From: CAKRJP01 sp963597615
GTDB lineage: Bacteria > Bacillota > Clostridia > Lachnospirales > Lachnospiraceae
DNA length: 64,000 bases
Direction: 5' to 3'
Assembly (NCBI GenBank): GCA_963597615.1
Contig: CAVBQS010000022.1
Span: forward strand, 72,620-136,619
A model generated the notes under the pieces. The model did not search any database, was not told the origin of the DNA, and was given only the letters and a program-made list of their open reading frames with translations. Of the stretch, positions 36,467 through 45,453 are shown in pieces. Position numbers and translations under genes: made by a program. Position 1 is the stretch's first letter, and each line of letters begins with the position of its first letter.

Positions 36467-37954
36467 CTATAATCCAAGAACAGATTTTACAGTAGCTTCC
36501 ATCTGATCTACGTCACACTCCAGATTGTGAAGAATATTGGCATCCATAATATCCTTAATTGCCTGGGGAAGTTCTACTCCAGCAGTCTCCTTTAAGGTAT
36601 CCATAAGAGCCAATTCATCTGCATTCTCATAAGATGGATCAATAGAAGTCATTACACTCTTTACAAATTTGAAAGGACTTGCAGTAGAAGCAACTATGCA
36701 CTTCTTATCAAGCTTTCCTTCTTTCTTTAAAGCATCGCAAACATAAGCCGCCACTGCTGTGTGGGTATCCATCACATAGCCAGTCTTTGCATAAACATCA
36801 TGGATCATCTGAGAAGTCTGAGCCTCTGTAGCATATCCCGCCTCAAAGTCTGCAAGTTTCTCCTTCATATCCTCTGTCACTGCATACTTGCCATCCTGCT
36901 TTAATTCCTGCATAAAAGCATCTGTCTTTTCAGAATCCTCTCCCGTAATAAGGTAGATGAGACGCTCTAAGTTGCTGGAAATCAAAATATCCATAGAAGG
37001 AGATGTGGTTAAAATAAAGTCACGGTTTCTATCATAGGTTCCTGTCTGGAAGAAGTCAAAGAGGACTTTATTTTCATTAGAAGCACAAACCAGCTTTTCA
37101 ATCGGCACTCCCATATTCTTTGCATAATATGCAGCTAAAATATTTCCAAAGTTACCGGTAGGAACTACCACGTCGATTAGTTCTCCCTCTGCAATTTCTT
37201 CATGGGCCAAAAGTTTTGCATAAGCATATACATAGTAAACCACCTGAGGAACCAAACGTCCAATGTTAATGGAGTTTGCAGAAGAGAACTGGTAGCCTTT
37301 CTTTCCAAGTTCCTCTGCCAAGGCCTTGTCTTCAAACATAGCCTTTACACCACTCTGGGCATTGTCAAAGTTACCATGGATTGCCACTACATCTACATTG
37401 GCTCCCTTCTGGGTTACCATCTGAAGTTCCTGGACCTTGCTGACACCATTCTTTGGATAAAATACAATGATTCTGGTACCCTCTACATCTGCAAATCCTG
37501 CCATAGCTGCCTTTCCTGTATCTCCGGAAGTTGCTGTAAGGATTACGATCTCATTTTCCACCTTATTCTTCTTAGCTGAAGTTGTAAGCAAATGTGGAAG
37601 GATGGACAAGGCCATATCCTTAAATGCGATGGTAGCACCGTGGAATAATTCCAAATAATAAGTGCCATCTACTTTTGCGAGAGGAGCAATCTCTTGGGTA
37701 TCAAACTTACTGTCATAGGCCTTGTTAATACAAGATTTTAATTCCTCTTCTGTAAAATCTGTCAAAAACTGTTTCATAACCAGGTAGGCAATCTCCTGGT
37801 AAGATTTATCCTTTAAGTCCTCCATAGACACATCCAAGCTAGGAAGAGTCTCTGGAACGAACAATCCTCCATCCGGTGCCAATCCTTTAAGAATTGCCTG
37901 GGATGCAGTAACCTTTAACTTAGAGTTTCTAGTGCTCTTATACTGTAGATTCAT
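36467..37954 (-). CDS. thrC: Threonine synthase
   Basis: PLP enzyme converting O-phosphohomoserine to threonine. Landmarks are PDGGLFVPE near the N-terminus, the PLP lysine in HGATIAFKDMALS, the phosphate loop ATSGDTGKAAM and VPTGNFGNILAAYYA. 495 residues fits the longer bacterial/fungal-type threonine synthase. It follows leuD by 23 bases. Confidence 0.95.
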   Translation of the reverse strand: MNLQYKSTRNSKLKVTASQAILKGLAPDGGLFVPETLPSLDVSMEDLKDKSYQEIAYLVMKQFLTDFTEEELKSCINKAYDSKFDTQEIAPLAKVDGTYYLELFHGATIAFKDMALSILPHLLTTSAKKNKVENEIVILTATSGDTGKAAMAGFADVEGTRIIVFYPKNGVSKVQELQMVTQKGANVDVVAIHGNFDNAQSGVKAMFEDKALAEELGKKGYQFSSANSINIGRLVPQVVYYVYAYAKLLAHEEIAEGELIDVVVPTGNFGNILAAYYAKNMGVPIEKLVCASNENKVLFDFFQTGTYDRNRDFILTTSPSMDILISSNLERLIYLITGEDSEKTDAFMQELKQDGKYAVTEDMKEKLADFEAGYATEAQTSQMIHDVYAKTGYVMDTHTAVAAYVCDALKKEGKLDKKCIVASTASPFKFVKSVMTSIDPSYENADELALMDTLKETAGVELPQAIKDIMDANILHNLECDVDQMEATVKSVLGL

Positions 37955-37977
37955 GTTCTCTCTCGCCTTTCTTATAA

Positions 37978-38472
37978 CTATTTGTTGTTCTTATGATTTA
38001 CGTAATTAACCAAGCCGCCCTCTGTAATAATATTCTGCATAAATGGCGGAAATGGCTGTCCCTTAAATTCTGTTCCCTTGGTACGGTTGTAGATCATTCC
38101 GCTGTCGAAATCTACCTCAACCTCATCTCCTGCCTCAATTCCTCTTGCAGCTTCCACACACTCGATAATAGGAAGTCCGATATTAATAGCATTTCTATAG
38201 AAAATTCTGGCAAAGGTCTCTGCGATTACACAGCTTACTCCTGCTGCTTTCAAACACAAAGGCGCATGCTCTCTAGAAGAACCGCATCCAAAGTTTTTGT
38301 TGGCTACGATCAAGTCTCCCGGCTGTACCTTCTCAGCAAAGGTAGCATCAATATCTGCCATGGCATGGCTTGCAAGTTCCTTGGCATCAAAAGAGTTTAA
38401 GTATCTTGCTGGGATAATTACGTCTGTATCTACATTATCCCCATATTTAAATACATGTCCTAAAGCTTTCAT
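37978..38472 (-). CDS. leuD: 3-isopropylmalate dehydratase small subunit
   Basis: Swivelling domain of isopropylmalate isomerase in leucine synthesis. Conserved features are GDNVDTDVIIPARYLN and the NFGCGSSREHAPL loop. The 164-residue length is that of the short, archaeal/clostridial-type subunit. It overlaps leuC by one base. Confidence 0.93.
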   Translation of the reverse strand: MKALGHVFKYGDNVDTDVIIPARYLNSFDAKELASHAMADIDATFAEKVQPGDLIVANKNFGCGSSREHAPLCLKAAGVSCVIAETFARIFYRNAINIGLPIIECVEAARGIEAGDEVEVDFDSGMIYNRTKGTEFKGQPFPPFMQNIITEGGLVNYVNHKNNK

Positions 38473-39746
38473 TATTTGGCACCTACTTTCTCTGGATTTG
38501 CAATATATCCGGCAATGGCGCTGGCTGCTGCCACTTCCGGTGAAGCTAAGTAGATCAAGGAATCTACGTGTCCCATTCTACCTACGAAATTACGGTTGGT
38601 AGTAGATACGCACTTCTCACCTGCTGCCATAACTCCCATGTGACCTCCCATACAAGGTCCACAACTTGGGGTATTTACTGCACAGCCTGCATCTACAAAA
38701 ATTTCCATAAGGCCTTCTTTAATACACTGCTTGTAAATCTTCTGAGTAGCAGGAACTACCATAACTCTCACATCGTGGTGAACAGTCTGGCCTTTAAGAA
38801 TTGCAGCTGCTCTTCTCATGTCTTCCATACGTCCGTTAGTACAAGAACCAATCACTACCTGGTCGATCTTAATAGGCTCCATAGCCTCAATCTCATCGAT
38901 GGTCTTAGCATTTCCCGGAAGATGTGGGAAGGCTACGGTTGGGCGAACCTCAGAAAGGTCAATCTCTACTACCTGCTCATAAACAGCATCCTCATCAGCC
39001 TCATATACCGTATATTCCTTCTTGCAGTGCTCTGCTAAATATTCCTTGGTCTTGTCATCCACTGGGAAGATACCATTCTTTGCACCAGCCTCAATAGCCA
39101 TGTTAGCAATGGTAAAACGGTCTGCCATAGAAAGATTTGCAATACCCTCTCCGGCAAATTCCATAGACTTGTAAAGGGCACCGTCTACACCAATCTTTCC
39201 AATAATATGGATGATCACATCCTTACCGCTAACATACTGGCTTGGCTTTCCTGTTAATACAAACTTAATAGCACTCGGCACCTTAAACCATGCCATACCA
39301 GTTGCCATACCTGCAGCCACATCTGTAGTTCCCATGCCTGTAGAAAATGCTCCCAAAGCTCCATAGGTACAGGTATGAGAATCTGCTCCGATAATCAAAT
39401 CTCCTGCAGTTACCACACCAGCCTCTGGAAGGATGGCATGTTCTACACCAGATTTTCCCTGCTCAAAATACCAGGAAAGTCCCTGCTCCTTGGCATACTC
39501 TCTGATAGCCTTGGAGTTTTCTGCAGATTTAATATCTTTATTTGGGGTAAAGTGGTCTGGTACAAATACCACCTTATCTTTATCAAAAACCTTGTCTGAC
39601 ATCTGCTTAATAATTGGCAGAGCCATTGGTCCTGTAATATCATTCGCCATTACAATATCTAACTTGGCTTCTATTAACTGACCAGCCTCCACGCAGTCAA
39701 GTCCTGCATGAGCAGCCAGAATCTTTTGGGTCATTGTCATTCCCAT
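38472..39746 (-). CDS. leuC: 3-isopropylmalate dehydratase large subunit
   Basis: Aconitase-family subunit holding a 4Fe-4S cluster. The cluster ligands are in GSCTNGRMED and NTPSCGPCMGGHMG, and IIGADSHTCTYGALGAF is conserved. The 424-residue length matches the short type that partners the short LeuD. AGGAGG lies nine bases before the ATG. It is the first gene of a leuC-leuD-thrC unit; leuA and leuB are not in the window. Confidence 0.93.
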   Translation of the reverse strand: MGMTMTQKILAAHAGLDCVEAGQLIEAKLDIVMANDITGPMALPIIKQMSDKVFDKDKVVFVPDHFTPNKDIKSAENSKAIREYAKEQGLSWYFEQGKSGVEHAILPEAGVVTAGDLIIGADSHTCTYGALGAFSTGMGTTDVAAGMATGMAWFKVPSAIKFVLTGKPSQYVSGKDVIIHIIGKIGVDGALYKSMEFAGEGIANLSMADRFTIANMAIEAGAKNGIFPVDDKTKEYLAEHCKKEYTVYEADEDAVYEQVVEIDLSEVRPTVAFPHLPGNAKTIDEIEAMEPIKIDQVVIGSCTNGRMEDMRRAAAILKGQTVHHDVRVMVVPATQKIYKQCIKEGLMEIFVDAGCAVNTPSCGPCMGGHMGVMAAGEKCVSTTNRNFVGRMGHVDSLIYLASPEVAAASAIAGYIANPEKVGAK

Positions 39747-39780
39747 TTTACAAATCCTCCTACCTGAAAACTTTTTATAG

Positions 39781-39858
39781 AATTGTTCAAAACAATAATA
39801 AATGAAACAATTGTAAACTTTTCAGAACATTGTAGCATACATAATTAACAAGAAGCAA
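39781..39858 (-). promoter_or_regulatory. leuC promoter and inverted repeat in the leader
   Basis: Minus-strand TTGCTT (39853-39858) and TACAAT (39829-39834), 18 bases apart, form a reasonable promoter. Just after the expected start is an inverted repeat, AATTGTTCAA (39781-39790) against TGAAACAATT (39803-39812), 9 of 10 bases, which could be an operator. No T-box or leader peptide was recognised. Confidence 0.45.
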
Positions 39859-39908
39859 GTCGCAAAGCCCATATGGATAATATGTATCAAAAATAAAACC
39901 AGGATAGC

Positions 39909-40949
39909 CTACTTGCGATTTTCCATAGCTTCTCGGATTTTCTCCATTGCTTGCTCAAATCCCGGGGCGGTCATGTTAGGGAAGGCTCTCATAAGACGCC
40001 GACTGACTTTACCTGGCAGGCTGGCAAGTTCCGCATATTTTTTCTGCAATTCCCGGTATCTTTCCTGCTGCTCCTGCATAGTCTCCTGGGCACTTCCGAT
40101 ACGCTCCTGCATACTTTCCTGAGCACTTCCGATGCGCTCCTTCATACTTTCCTGGGCACTTCCTAGGCGTTCCTGCATGCTTTCTTGGGCACTTCCGATG
40201 CGCTCCTGAACACTCTCCATACGCTCCTGCATAGTCTCTTTGGCGCTTTCCATACGCTCCTGTACACTCTCCTGGGCACTTTCCAAACGCTCCTTCATGC
40301 TCTCCTGGGCACTTTCCATCCGCCTTAGGCCTTCTTCTTTGGCTTCGGCACTATTTACAACTCCCTCGTAAATATTTTCTCCCATCTTGTCAGAAAGATT
40401 GCGAAGTTCCTCTGCAATTTTCTCCATAGACTGCAAACGTTTATTAAACTTAAGGATTGCAGATGCTGTTACATAAAGGTCCGCTGAAAGAGAAATCCCA
40501 AGGATTACGATCAGAGCCAGTCCTACACAAAAAGGAATCATGGCAAGCAAATCCAAAACAATGGGATGAAAAACCTTCACAATAAAGACGCAAACCGTTC
40601 CCCAGATCAAGGAAAATCTTAAGCACACATAGCCTCCAAGATTAAATCTTAAGGAGGAATAATCCCACCATCTATGGTGAAAGATCTTATCTAAGAGAAA
40701 TCCTGTCAGTCCCTCAACAATGGTAACCAGAACCGTGGAGGCTATATAAAGAAGCAGTTCCTGATGTCTTAGAGGCATCAGAAACTGCACTACAACTCCC
40801 ACTCCAATTCCATATACCGGACAAATAGGCCCATTTAAAAACCCTCGGTTCACAAATTTTCCATGCTTACATGCTGCGTAGGCCACTTCCGTGCACCATC
40901 CCAGCACACCATATACATAAAAATATAAGATCCAATTATATAATTCCAT
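39909..40949 (-). CDS. CmpB-like (PF06541-type) membrane protein with hendecad coiled-coil tail
   Basis: The N-terminal half (about 1-165) has four or five membrane helices and the family features GWCTEVAYA, NRGFLNGPICPVYG and KIFHHRWWDYS, typical of proteins annotated as putative ABC transporter permease CmpB. The C-terminal half is cytoplasmic-looking: seven near-identical 11-residue units of the form RIGSAQESMQE plus one 7-residue unit, then a mixed basic helix. The 11-residue period predicts a right-handed or straight coiled coil. No ABC ATPase is nearby, so a transport role is doubtful. Confidence 0.75.
   Translation of the reverse strand: MELYNWILYFYVYGVLGWCTEVAYAACKHGKFVNRGFLNGPICPVYGIGVGVVVQFLMPLRHQELLLYIASTVLVTIVEGLTGFLLDKIFHHRWWDYSSLRFNLGGYVCLRFSLIWGTVCVFIVKVFHPIVLDLLAMIPFCVGLALIVILGISLSADLYVTASAILKFNKRLQSMEKIAEELRNLSDKMGENIYEGVVNSAEAKEEGLRRMESAQESMKERLESAQESVQERMESAKETMQERMESVQERIGSAQESMQERLGSAQESMKERIGSAQESMQERIGSAQETMQEQQERYRELQKKYAELASLPGKVSRRLMRAFPNMTAPGFEQAMEKIREAMENRK
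40078..40323. repeat. In-frame 33-bp tandem repeats encoding 11-residue units
   Basis: About seven copies of a 33-bp unit containing CACTTCCGATGCGCTCCTGC-type sequence, with one shortened 21-bp unit. All changes keep the frame of the membrane-protein tail. Such an array can gain or lose units by slippage. Confidence 0.85.
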
Positions 40950-40966
40950 AACTACTCCATAATTTT

Positions 40967-41767
40967 TTAGCTTTCTCCCATAGTTGCATGGTCTAATTCT
41001 TCCTTGGCACCGGTCTTTTTACGTTTTCTATACTTCATAAGAGTGCCGAACATATTGTAGCACCAGAAGGAATAGGTAAGAAAAAAGCCCGCTCTTCCCA
41101 TCTTGTCCTTTGTGGTCTTCCCATAGAGAGAACCACCGGTTTTAATATCTGTTTTCTCCTTGATCAGACGAATCAAGTCCGATTCACAACTAATCTTTTC
41201 CGGAAAAATTGTATAACCAAGACCGATGCAATCTAACTTGTGGGCATCGCTGCCACCAATTCCAGGCTTTCTATATTTTTCTTTTAGCTTCAAGGCCTGA
41301 GCATTGGACTCTTCTGGTTCACAGGCATTAAAGGATTCTATAAAATCAAAACGTTTAATGAGTTCCGGATTGGTATAATGCTTTTTCGCATTGGTATAGC
41401 TTAAATACTTGCCCCCACAAGGATGAGCCGGTCCTAAGATCCCCCCGTGATGATGCACAAAATCAATGAGAGTGGTCACCGAAAGTCCACGAAGTTCCAA
41501 AAGCCGCATCTTAACATTCTCAGGCATGATCACCAGAATATGTCCTCCATCTCTGGTATCATACTCGATGCCTTTTAGCACCAGAAAATCTTGGTGAACC
41601 AATCCCTTCATATTGTATTTCCACTGGCGGTAACCGTTGTAGGTATCATGATCTGTCACCAACATCCCATCAAAACCCAATTCTTTCAGACGGGTAATAT
41701 ACTCATCTATGGACACCTTACTATCCAAGGAACCTTCTTTTACGTGACAATGCATGTCAATCTTCAT
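40967..41767 (-). CDS. PHP-domain metal-dependent phosphoesterase
   Basis: A 266-residue protein with the PHP metal-binding motifs: MHCH (residues 5-8), TDHD (about 39), GPAHPCGG (about 118) and GGSDAHK (about 174). Relatives hydrolyse phosphate esters such as nucleotide or histidinol phosphates; the substrate is not determinable here. The C-terminus has a hydrophobic patch (FFLTYSFWCYNMF). It follows the CmpB-like gene's upstream neighbour closely and is probably co-transcribed with it. Confidence 0.85.
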   Translation of the reverse strand: MKIDMHCHVKEGSLDSKVSIDEYITRLKELGFDGMLVTDHDTYNGYRQWKYNMKGLVHQDFLVLKGIEYDTRDGGHILVIMPENVKMRLLELRGLSVTTLIDFVHHHGGILGPAHPCGGKYLSYTNAKKHYTNPELIKRFDFIESFNACEPEESNAQALKLKEKYRKPGIGGSDAHKLDCIGLGYTIFPEKISCESDLIRLIKEKTDIKTGGSLYGKTTKDKMGRAGFFLTYSFWCYNMFGTLMKYRKRKKTGAKEELDHATMGES

Positions 41768-41784
41768 AGCAATCTCCTTCGAAC

Positions 41785-42603
41785 TTAATCATCCAGATAA
41801 TCATCATCGTCGTCATCTAAATAATCTAAGTCGTCATCATAATCCAGATCATCATCGTCATCTGAATCATTCTCTAAGAAAATCATCTCGTCGTCATCAT
41901 CGTCTCCTTCATCTTCCAAAAGATGTCTGGCACGTTCCACCTCAGATTCTCTAGAGTCAGAAGATCTGAAGAGTTTTGCCTTCTGCTTATCATGCTTGGA
42001 CTGCTTCTTAGAATACATAACAAACTGCGCAACAATACCTAAAATAGCAATTACCAGACCAAGGCCGTAGCCTACAAGTGAATTATCAATCTTTACAAGA
42101 CTTACCAAAGATGTTCCTACAGAAATACCACCACTAAGACCTGTAAATACAATAATCAAAGGATCCACAAATACTGCCGCTAAAATAGCAAGAATCAAAG
42201 GAATTACTACGCAGATAATGGTAAAAATCACATTCTTCTGAACCCCTAGAAGCAAGGTGCAAATAGACAGTGCATAGATAAATACCATAACAAAGGAAGC
42301 AAGTCTCCGCAAAAAAATCAAAAGTACTGCTCCAATAATAGCCGCTATCACAACGGCGATAACCATAGGTGTAGAGTCCAAATCAAGAAGGGTTCCAACT
42401 AAAGCTCCTGCTGCCGCTCCAACTACTAAACCTAAAACTGCAGCCAAAAGCCTCATAATCTTTACACCAAAGAAACAAATCAGCAGTCCGATCACAATCC
42501 CTGCTGCTGAAAATCCCATTAGCACAGCGCCGGTAAGATAGGAATTGATGCCACTTCCAGTTAATTGCTGTAAAGTTTCTGATACATTCGTAAAACTACC
42601 CAT
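41785..42603 (-). CDS. DUF4203/TMEM198-like membrane protein with acidic tail
   Basis: A 272-residue protein with about seven hydrophobic helices (residues 20-195) rich in Gly and Ala (LGLVVGAAAGALVGTLL), resembling the DUF4203 group. A basic loop follows, then an extreme Asp-rich tail from about residue 232 to the end. The tail is encoded by a low-complexity stretch at about 41786-41905. The acidic end might bind cations or a partner; function unknown. Confidence 0.65.
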   Translation of the reverse strand: MGSFTNVSETLQQLTGSGINSYLTGAVLMGFSAAGIVIGLLICFFGVKIMRLLAAVLGLVVGAAAGALVGTLLDLDSTPMVIAVVIAAIIGAVLLIFLRRLASFVMVFIYALSICTLLLGVQKNVIFTIICVVIPLILAILAAVFVDPLIIVFTGLSGGISVGTSLVSLVKIDNSLVGYGLGLVIAILGIVAQFVMYSKKQSKHDKQKAKLFRSSDSRESEVERARHLLEDEGDDDDDEMIFLENDSDDDDDLDYDDDLDYLDDDDDDYLDD

Positions 42604-42721
42604 ATAAATATCTCCTTCTTTCCCTTATTACAATCCCCTGAAGTTATCTCTCATTTACGAAGAAGGTCTCCCTATCTTTTTTATTTTTTGGAGGTCTTCA
42701 TCTTTCCACATTATACCCCCA

Positions 42722-43576
42722 TCAGAAGCATAATTCAATGAAAAGGCCAGCCAATATGGCAATTACCACTAAAACTCCAACGATTTTCAAATTTTCTTTG
42801 ACATTTTTGTTCATCTTAAAAAGGATCAAAAGACCCACTCCGGCACCGGTGCTAAGGCCTGAAATAACAGAAGCAAAAGAAATAGCTCCGCTTAAATACA
42901 GCTGGGTCAAAATTACAGAAGCTGCACAGTTAGGGATCAAACCAATGATTGCAGCAATTACCGGCTGGAAAAGGGTATTTCCTAAAAGAAAGGCAGAAAG
43001 CTGTTCAATGCTAAAAAATTCCATTACCAGATTTAAAATTCCGTTGCAAATGAAAAGATAAACAAAAATCTTTAAGGTATGGCGCCATGCCGGAAGAAAG
43101 ATTCCTCCATGTCCGTGGTCACAGCCACAGGAATCGTCCTGGCAGATCTCTCCCCCAAGCTTATGCTCTGTAATCCACTTTCTTCCAAAAAGATCCACCA
43201 AATAACCTGCCACAATAGCAAGAATCACCTTGGCAAGAAGCAAGGCTCCCACTTCTTTTAAATATCCGGGATTCCCCATAATAATCAGGATTGCCTCATC
43301 GGAAGTAGCAATAAAAACTGACAACAAGGTTCCCACAGAAATAATTCCCCCAGCGTAGAGGTCTGAAGCCATTACAGAAAATCCACACTGGGGAATACAT
43401 CCTAAGACAGCTCCTACCACAGGGCCTGCTTTTCCTACTTTTGTCAGCGCCTTGGCTGTAAAATCACTGGAATAATGTTCCAAAGCCTCAATCAAAAGAA
43501 AGGCTGCAAATAAAAATGGCAGCATCTTTATACTATCGAGGCAAGTATCTAAAAGAATGTCTAATAACATTTCCAT
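42722..43576 (-). CDS. Putative heavy-metal / arsenic-efflux family exporter
   Basis: A 284-residue polytopic protein of the kind annotated as putative 10-TM heavy-metal exporter (PF11449-like). Two repeated halves each carry a polar motif, LGCIPQCGFSVMASDLYAGG and LIPNCAASVILTQLYLSGAIS, indicating an internal duplication. Between them is a soluble loop with CQDDSCGCDHGHGG, likely to bind metal. It has its own promoter upstream. The exported ion is unknown; manganese and arsenicals are options. Confidence 0.78.
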   Translation of the reverse strand: MEMLLDILLDTCLDSIKMLPFLFAAFLLIEALEHYSSDFTAKALTKVGKAGPVVGAVLGCIPQCGFSVMASDLYAGGIISVGTLLSVFIATSDEAILIIMGNPGYLKEVGALLLAKVILAIVAGYLVDLFGRKWITEHKLGGEICQDDSCGCDHGHGGIFLPAWRHTLKIFVYLFICNGILNLVMEFFSIEQLSAFLLGNTLFQPVIAAIIGLIPNCAASVILTQLYLSGAISFASVISGLSTGAGVGLLILFKMNKNVKENLKIVGVLVVIAILAGLFIELCF

Positions 43577-43628
43577 TGTTTATCTTTCCTTTCCGAAAAT
43601 TCTTGCTATGATAACACAGTTATGTTCT

Positions 43629-43657
43629 ATTCTAGGTGGTAAGATGTGTTTTTACAA
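43629..43657 (-). promoter_or_regulatory. Promoter of the metal-exporter gene
   Basis: Minus-strand TTGTAA (43652-43657) and TAGAAT (43629-43634), 17-base spacer, about 50 bases before the start codon. Confidence 0.65.
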
Positions 43658-43715
43658 GAAGTTTTTTTGAAAATTCTTCTCAAAAAGCAAAAAAGAAGCA
43701 CACTTCTTATAGAAA

Positions 43716-43754
43716 AATCGCCGGAGGAAGAAGTTCTTTCTTCCTTCGACGATT
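43716..43754 (-). terminator. Terminator after pucG
   Basis: A 17-position stem (AATCG... with ...CGATT, one mismatch and one G-T pair) followed by TTTTTC on the minus strand. Confidence 0.85.
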
Positions 43755-43781
43755 CCTAAATCCATTATTTAAGATTGGTTT

Positions 43782-45011
43782 TTATTTCTCTGCATTTCTG
43801 TAAACTTCAAGAGCTGCCTGTACACCGTCTCCAACATTAATCTTAACATTGTTGTTGATAAATACTGCTTCAAGGGCTCCTAAGGTAAGGAGAATGTTTC
43901 TCTTCTGGCTTGAGTATCCCATATTGCCGATACGGATGATCTTTCCGTCTAATGGTCCGAAGGATGTTGCAACTTCGATGCCAAAGTCATTTAGCATCTG
44001 GCCACGAAGGGTTGGTCCATCGATTCCTTCTGGGATGTTGATGGCTGTTACTACTGGCATCTTATTCTTCAAATCACCGAAGATTGTAAGGCCCATTGCC
44101 TGAAGTCCTGCACAAAGGGCCTCGTTGTTCAGATTATGACGAGCAAAACGAGCATCTAAGCCTTCCTGAAGGATAATACGAAGAGCCTCGTGAACTCCAT
44201 ACTGGTTGGCTGTTGCCTCTGTGTGGTGGTTTAATCTACGTGGACTCCAGTAATCCTCAAGCTGGGCCATGTCTAAGTAGTTGCTTGGAATTCCAGGAAG
44301 GGTTCCATCAATATCAGAAGCAGTCCGGATTCCCTTTTCTACTTTCTTTCTAGCCTTTGCAATATTGCTTACTGCTTCATTATAAGTAACTAAAGCAGAT
44401 CCCGATGGAGCGGAAATACATTTCTGAGTACCTGCGATACAAGCATCGATTCCCCACTCATCTACACGAATGTCAACACCACCTAAAGTTGCTACAGTAT
44501 CTACAATAAGAAGGGCGTCATACTTTTTACAAATCTTTCCAATCTCTGCCATTGGCTGCATCATGGAAGTAGAAGTCTCACCATGGATACATGCAACTGC
44601 CTTGTAGCCACCCTTCTTTAATTCTTCCTCGATCTCTTCTGGCTCAAATACAGTTCCCCACTCTCTCTCAAGAAGGGTAATATCTGCGCCACATCTCTCT
44701 AAGATCTCTGATAACAGATATCCGAAACGCCCGAAGGCCGGAATCAAAACCTTGTCTCCAGGACAGATTGCTCCTGTAAGGATGGTCTCAAGACCTCCAC
44801 GAGAAGTGGTATCTACTACATAAGTCTGCTGGTTCGCTGTCTTAAATACCTGACGAGCCATCTCCATGGTCTCTGTCATTAAGCTGGTAAATTCAGGATC
44901 AAACTGGCCAAGAATCGGTGCGCTCATAGCTCTAAGTACACGAGGATCCGCATCTACAGGTCCCGGACACATGAGGGTACGAGGAGATGGATTAATTTCT
45001 CTAAAATTCAT
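43782..45011 (-). CDS. pucG: (S)-ureidoglycine--glyoxylate aminotransferase (PucG-like class V)
   Basis: Class V aminotransferase of the alanine-glyoxylate/serine-pyruvate group. PGPVDADPRVLRAM is the N-terminal signature, DTVATLGG holds the PLP aspartate and GTQKCISAPSG the PLP lysine (about residue 200). 409 residues. Context (allantoin genes directly upstream) favours PucG activity, which transfers the ureidoglycine amino group to glyoxylate and gives oxalurate plus glycine; alanine-glyoxylate aminotransferase is the alternative. It has its own promoter and terminator. Confidence 0.85.
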   Translation of the reverse strand: MNFREINPSPRTLMCPGPVDADPRVLRAMSAPILGQFDPEFTSLMTETMEMARQVFKTANQQTYVVDTTSRGGLETILTGAICPGDKVLIPAFGRFGYLLSEILERCGADITLLEREWGTVFEPEEIEEELKKGGYKAVACIHGETSTSMMQPMAEIGKICKKYDALLIVDTVATLGGVDIRVDEWGIDACIAGTQKCISAPSGSALVTYNEAVSNIAKARKKVEKGIRTASDIDGTLPGIPSNYLDMAQLEDYWSPRRLNHHTEATANQYGVHEALRIILQEGLDARFARHNLNNEALCAGLQAMGLTIFGDLKNKMPVVTAINIPEGIDGPTLRGQMLNDFGIEVATSFGPLDGKIIRIGNMGYSSQKRNILLTLGALEAVFINNNVKINVGDGVQAALEVYRNAEK

Positions 45012-45453
45012 AGTATGTTCCTTCTTTCTTAAAATTTATTTTTTTAGTTATAATCTTTTTCAAACAAGTAGTATTATACAAATGTCTTTGCATAATTTCA
45101 ATATCTATCTTGCATAAAATTCGTTAAAATACTGAAAACCGCTGGTTTTTCGCGTATAAAAGCGGTTTAAAAACTGGTTGATGGCATCTTGCATTTTATT
45201 CCAGCATTCAAAAAGTATGGTTTGAGGTTTTTGTGTGATCAACCGGTTTTGCACTATAAAAGGGAATGCGTCGACGTAGCTCGCACTCTCCGCCGAAAGG
45301 GGATATGTTCCCTTACATGACACAAAAAAAGAGCTGCGCAAACAACTCTTTAGCCAACGCGATCTATTCCCATGACTGCCTCCCTGCACATGTAAGATAT
45401 GCTTCAAATGCAATGATGACTAGCATTGCAGAATCCATATTTTCCACGTGTAA
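45012..45453 (-). promoter_or_regulatory. pucG upstream region: promoter and repeated operator-like sites
   Basis: A strong minus-strand promoter, TTGAAA (45096-45101) and TATAAT (45073-45078), has a 17-base spacer. Upstream lie two copies of the ureide motif: ATCAACCAGTTTTT on minus (45169-45182) and ATCAACCGGTTTT on plus (45238-45250). A palindrome AAAACCGCTGGTTTTT (45135-45150) lies between them and the promoter. They are candidate sites for the XRE-GntR-FCD regulator encoded just upstream. No gene is supported in this 440-base gap. Confidence 0.6.
45329..45350 (-). terminator. Terminator of the main allantoin operon
   Basis: AAGAGTTG pairs with CAGCTCTT (one G-T pair) around a six-base loop, followed by seven T on the minus strand, about 100 bases after the regulator stop. 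Confidence 0.8.

Noticed and set aside
40078..40323. CRISPR-like array
   Set aside because: The 33-bp units are contiguous, lack spacers and keep the reading frame of a protein.
45105..45413. 102-codon open frame on the minus strand between the regulator and pucG
   Set aside because: It spans the operon terminator and operator-like repeats, has no ribosome site and no recognisable domain.
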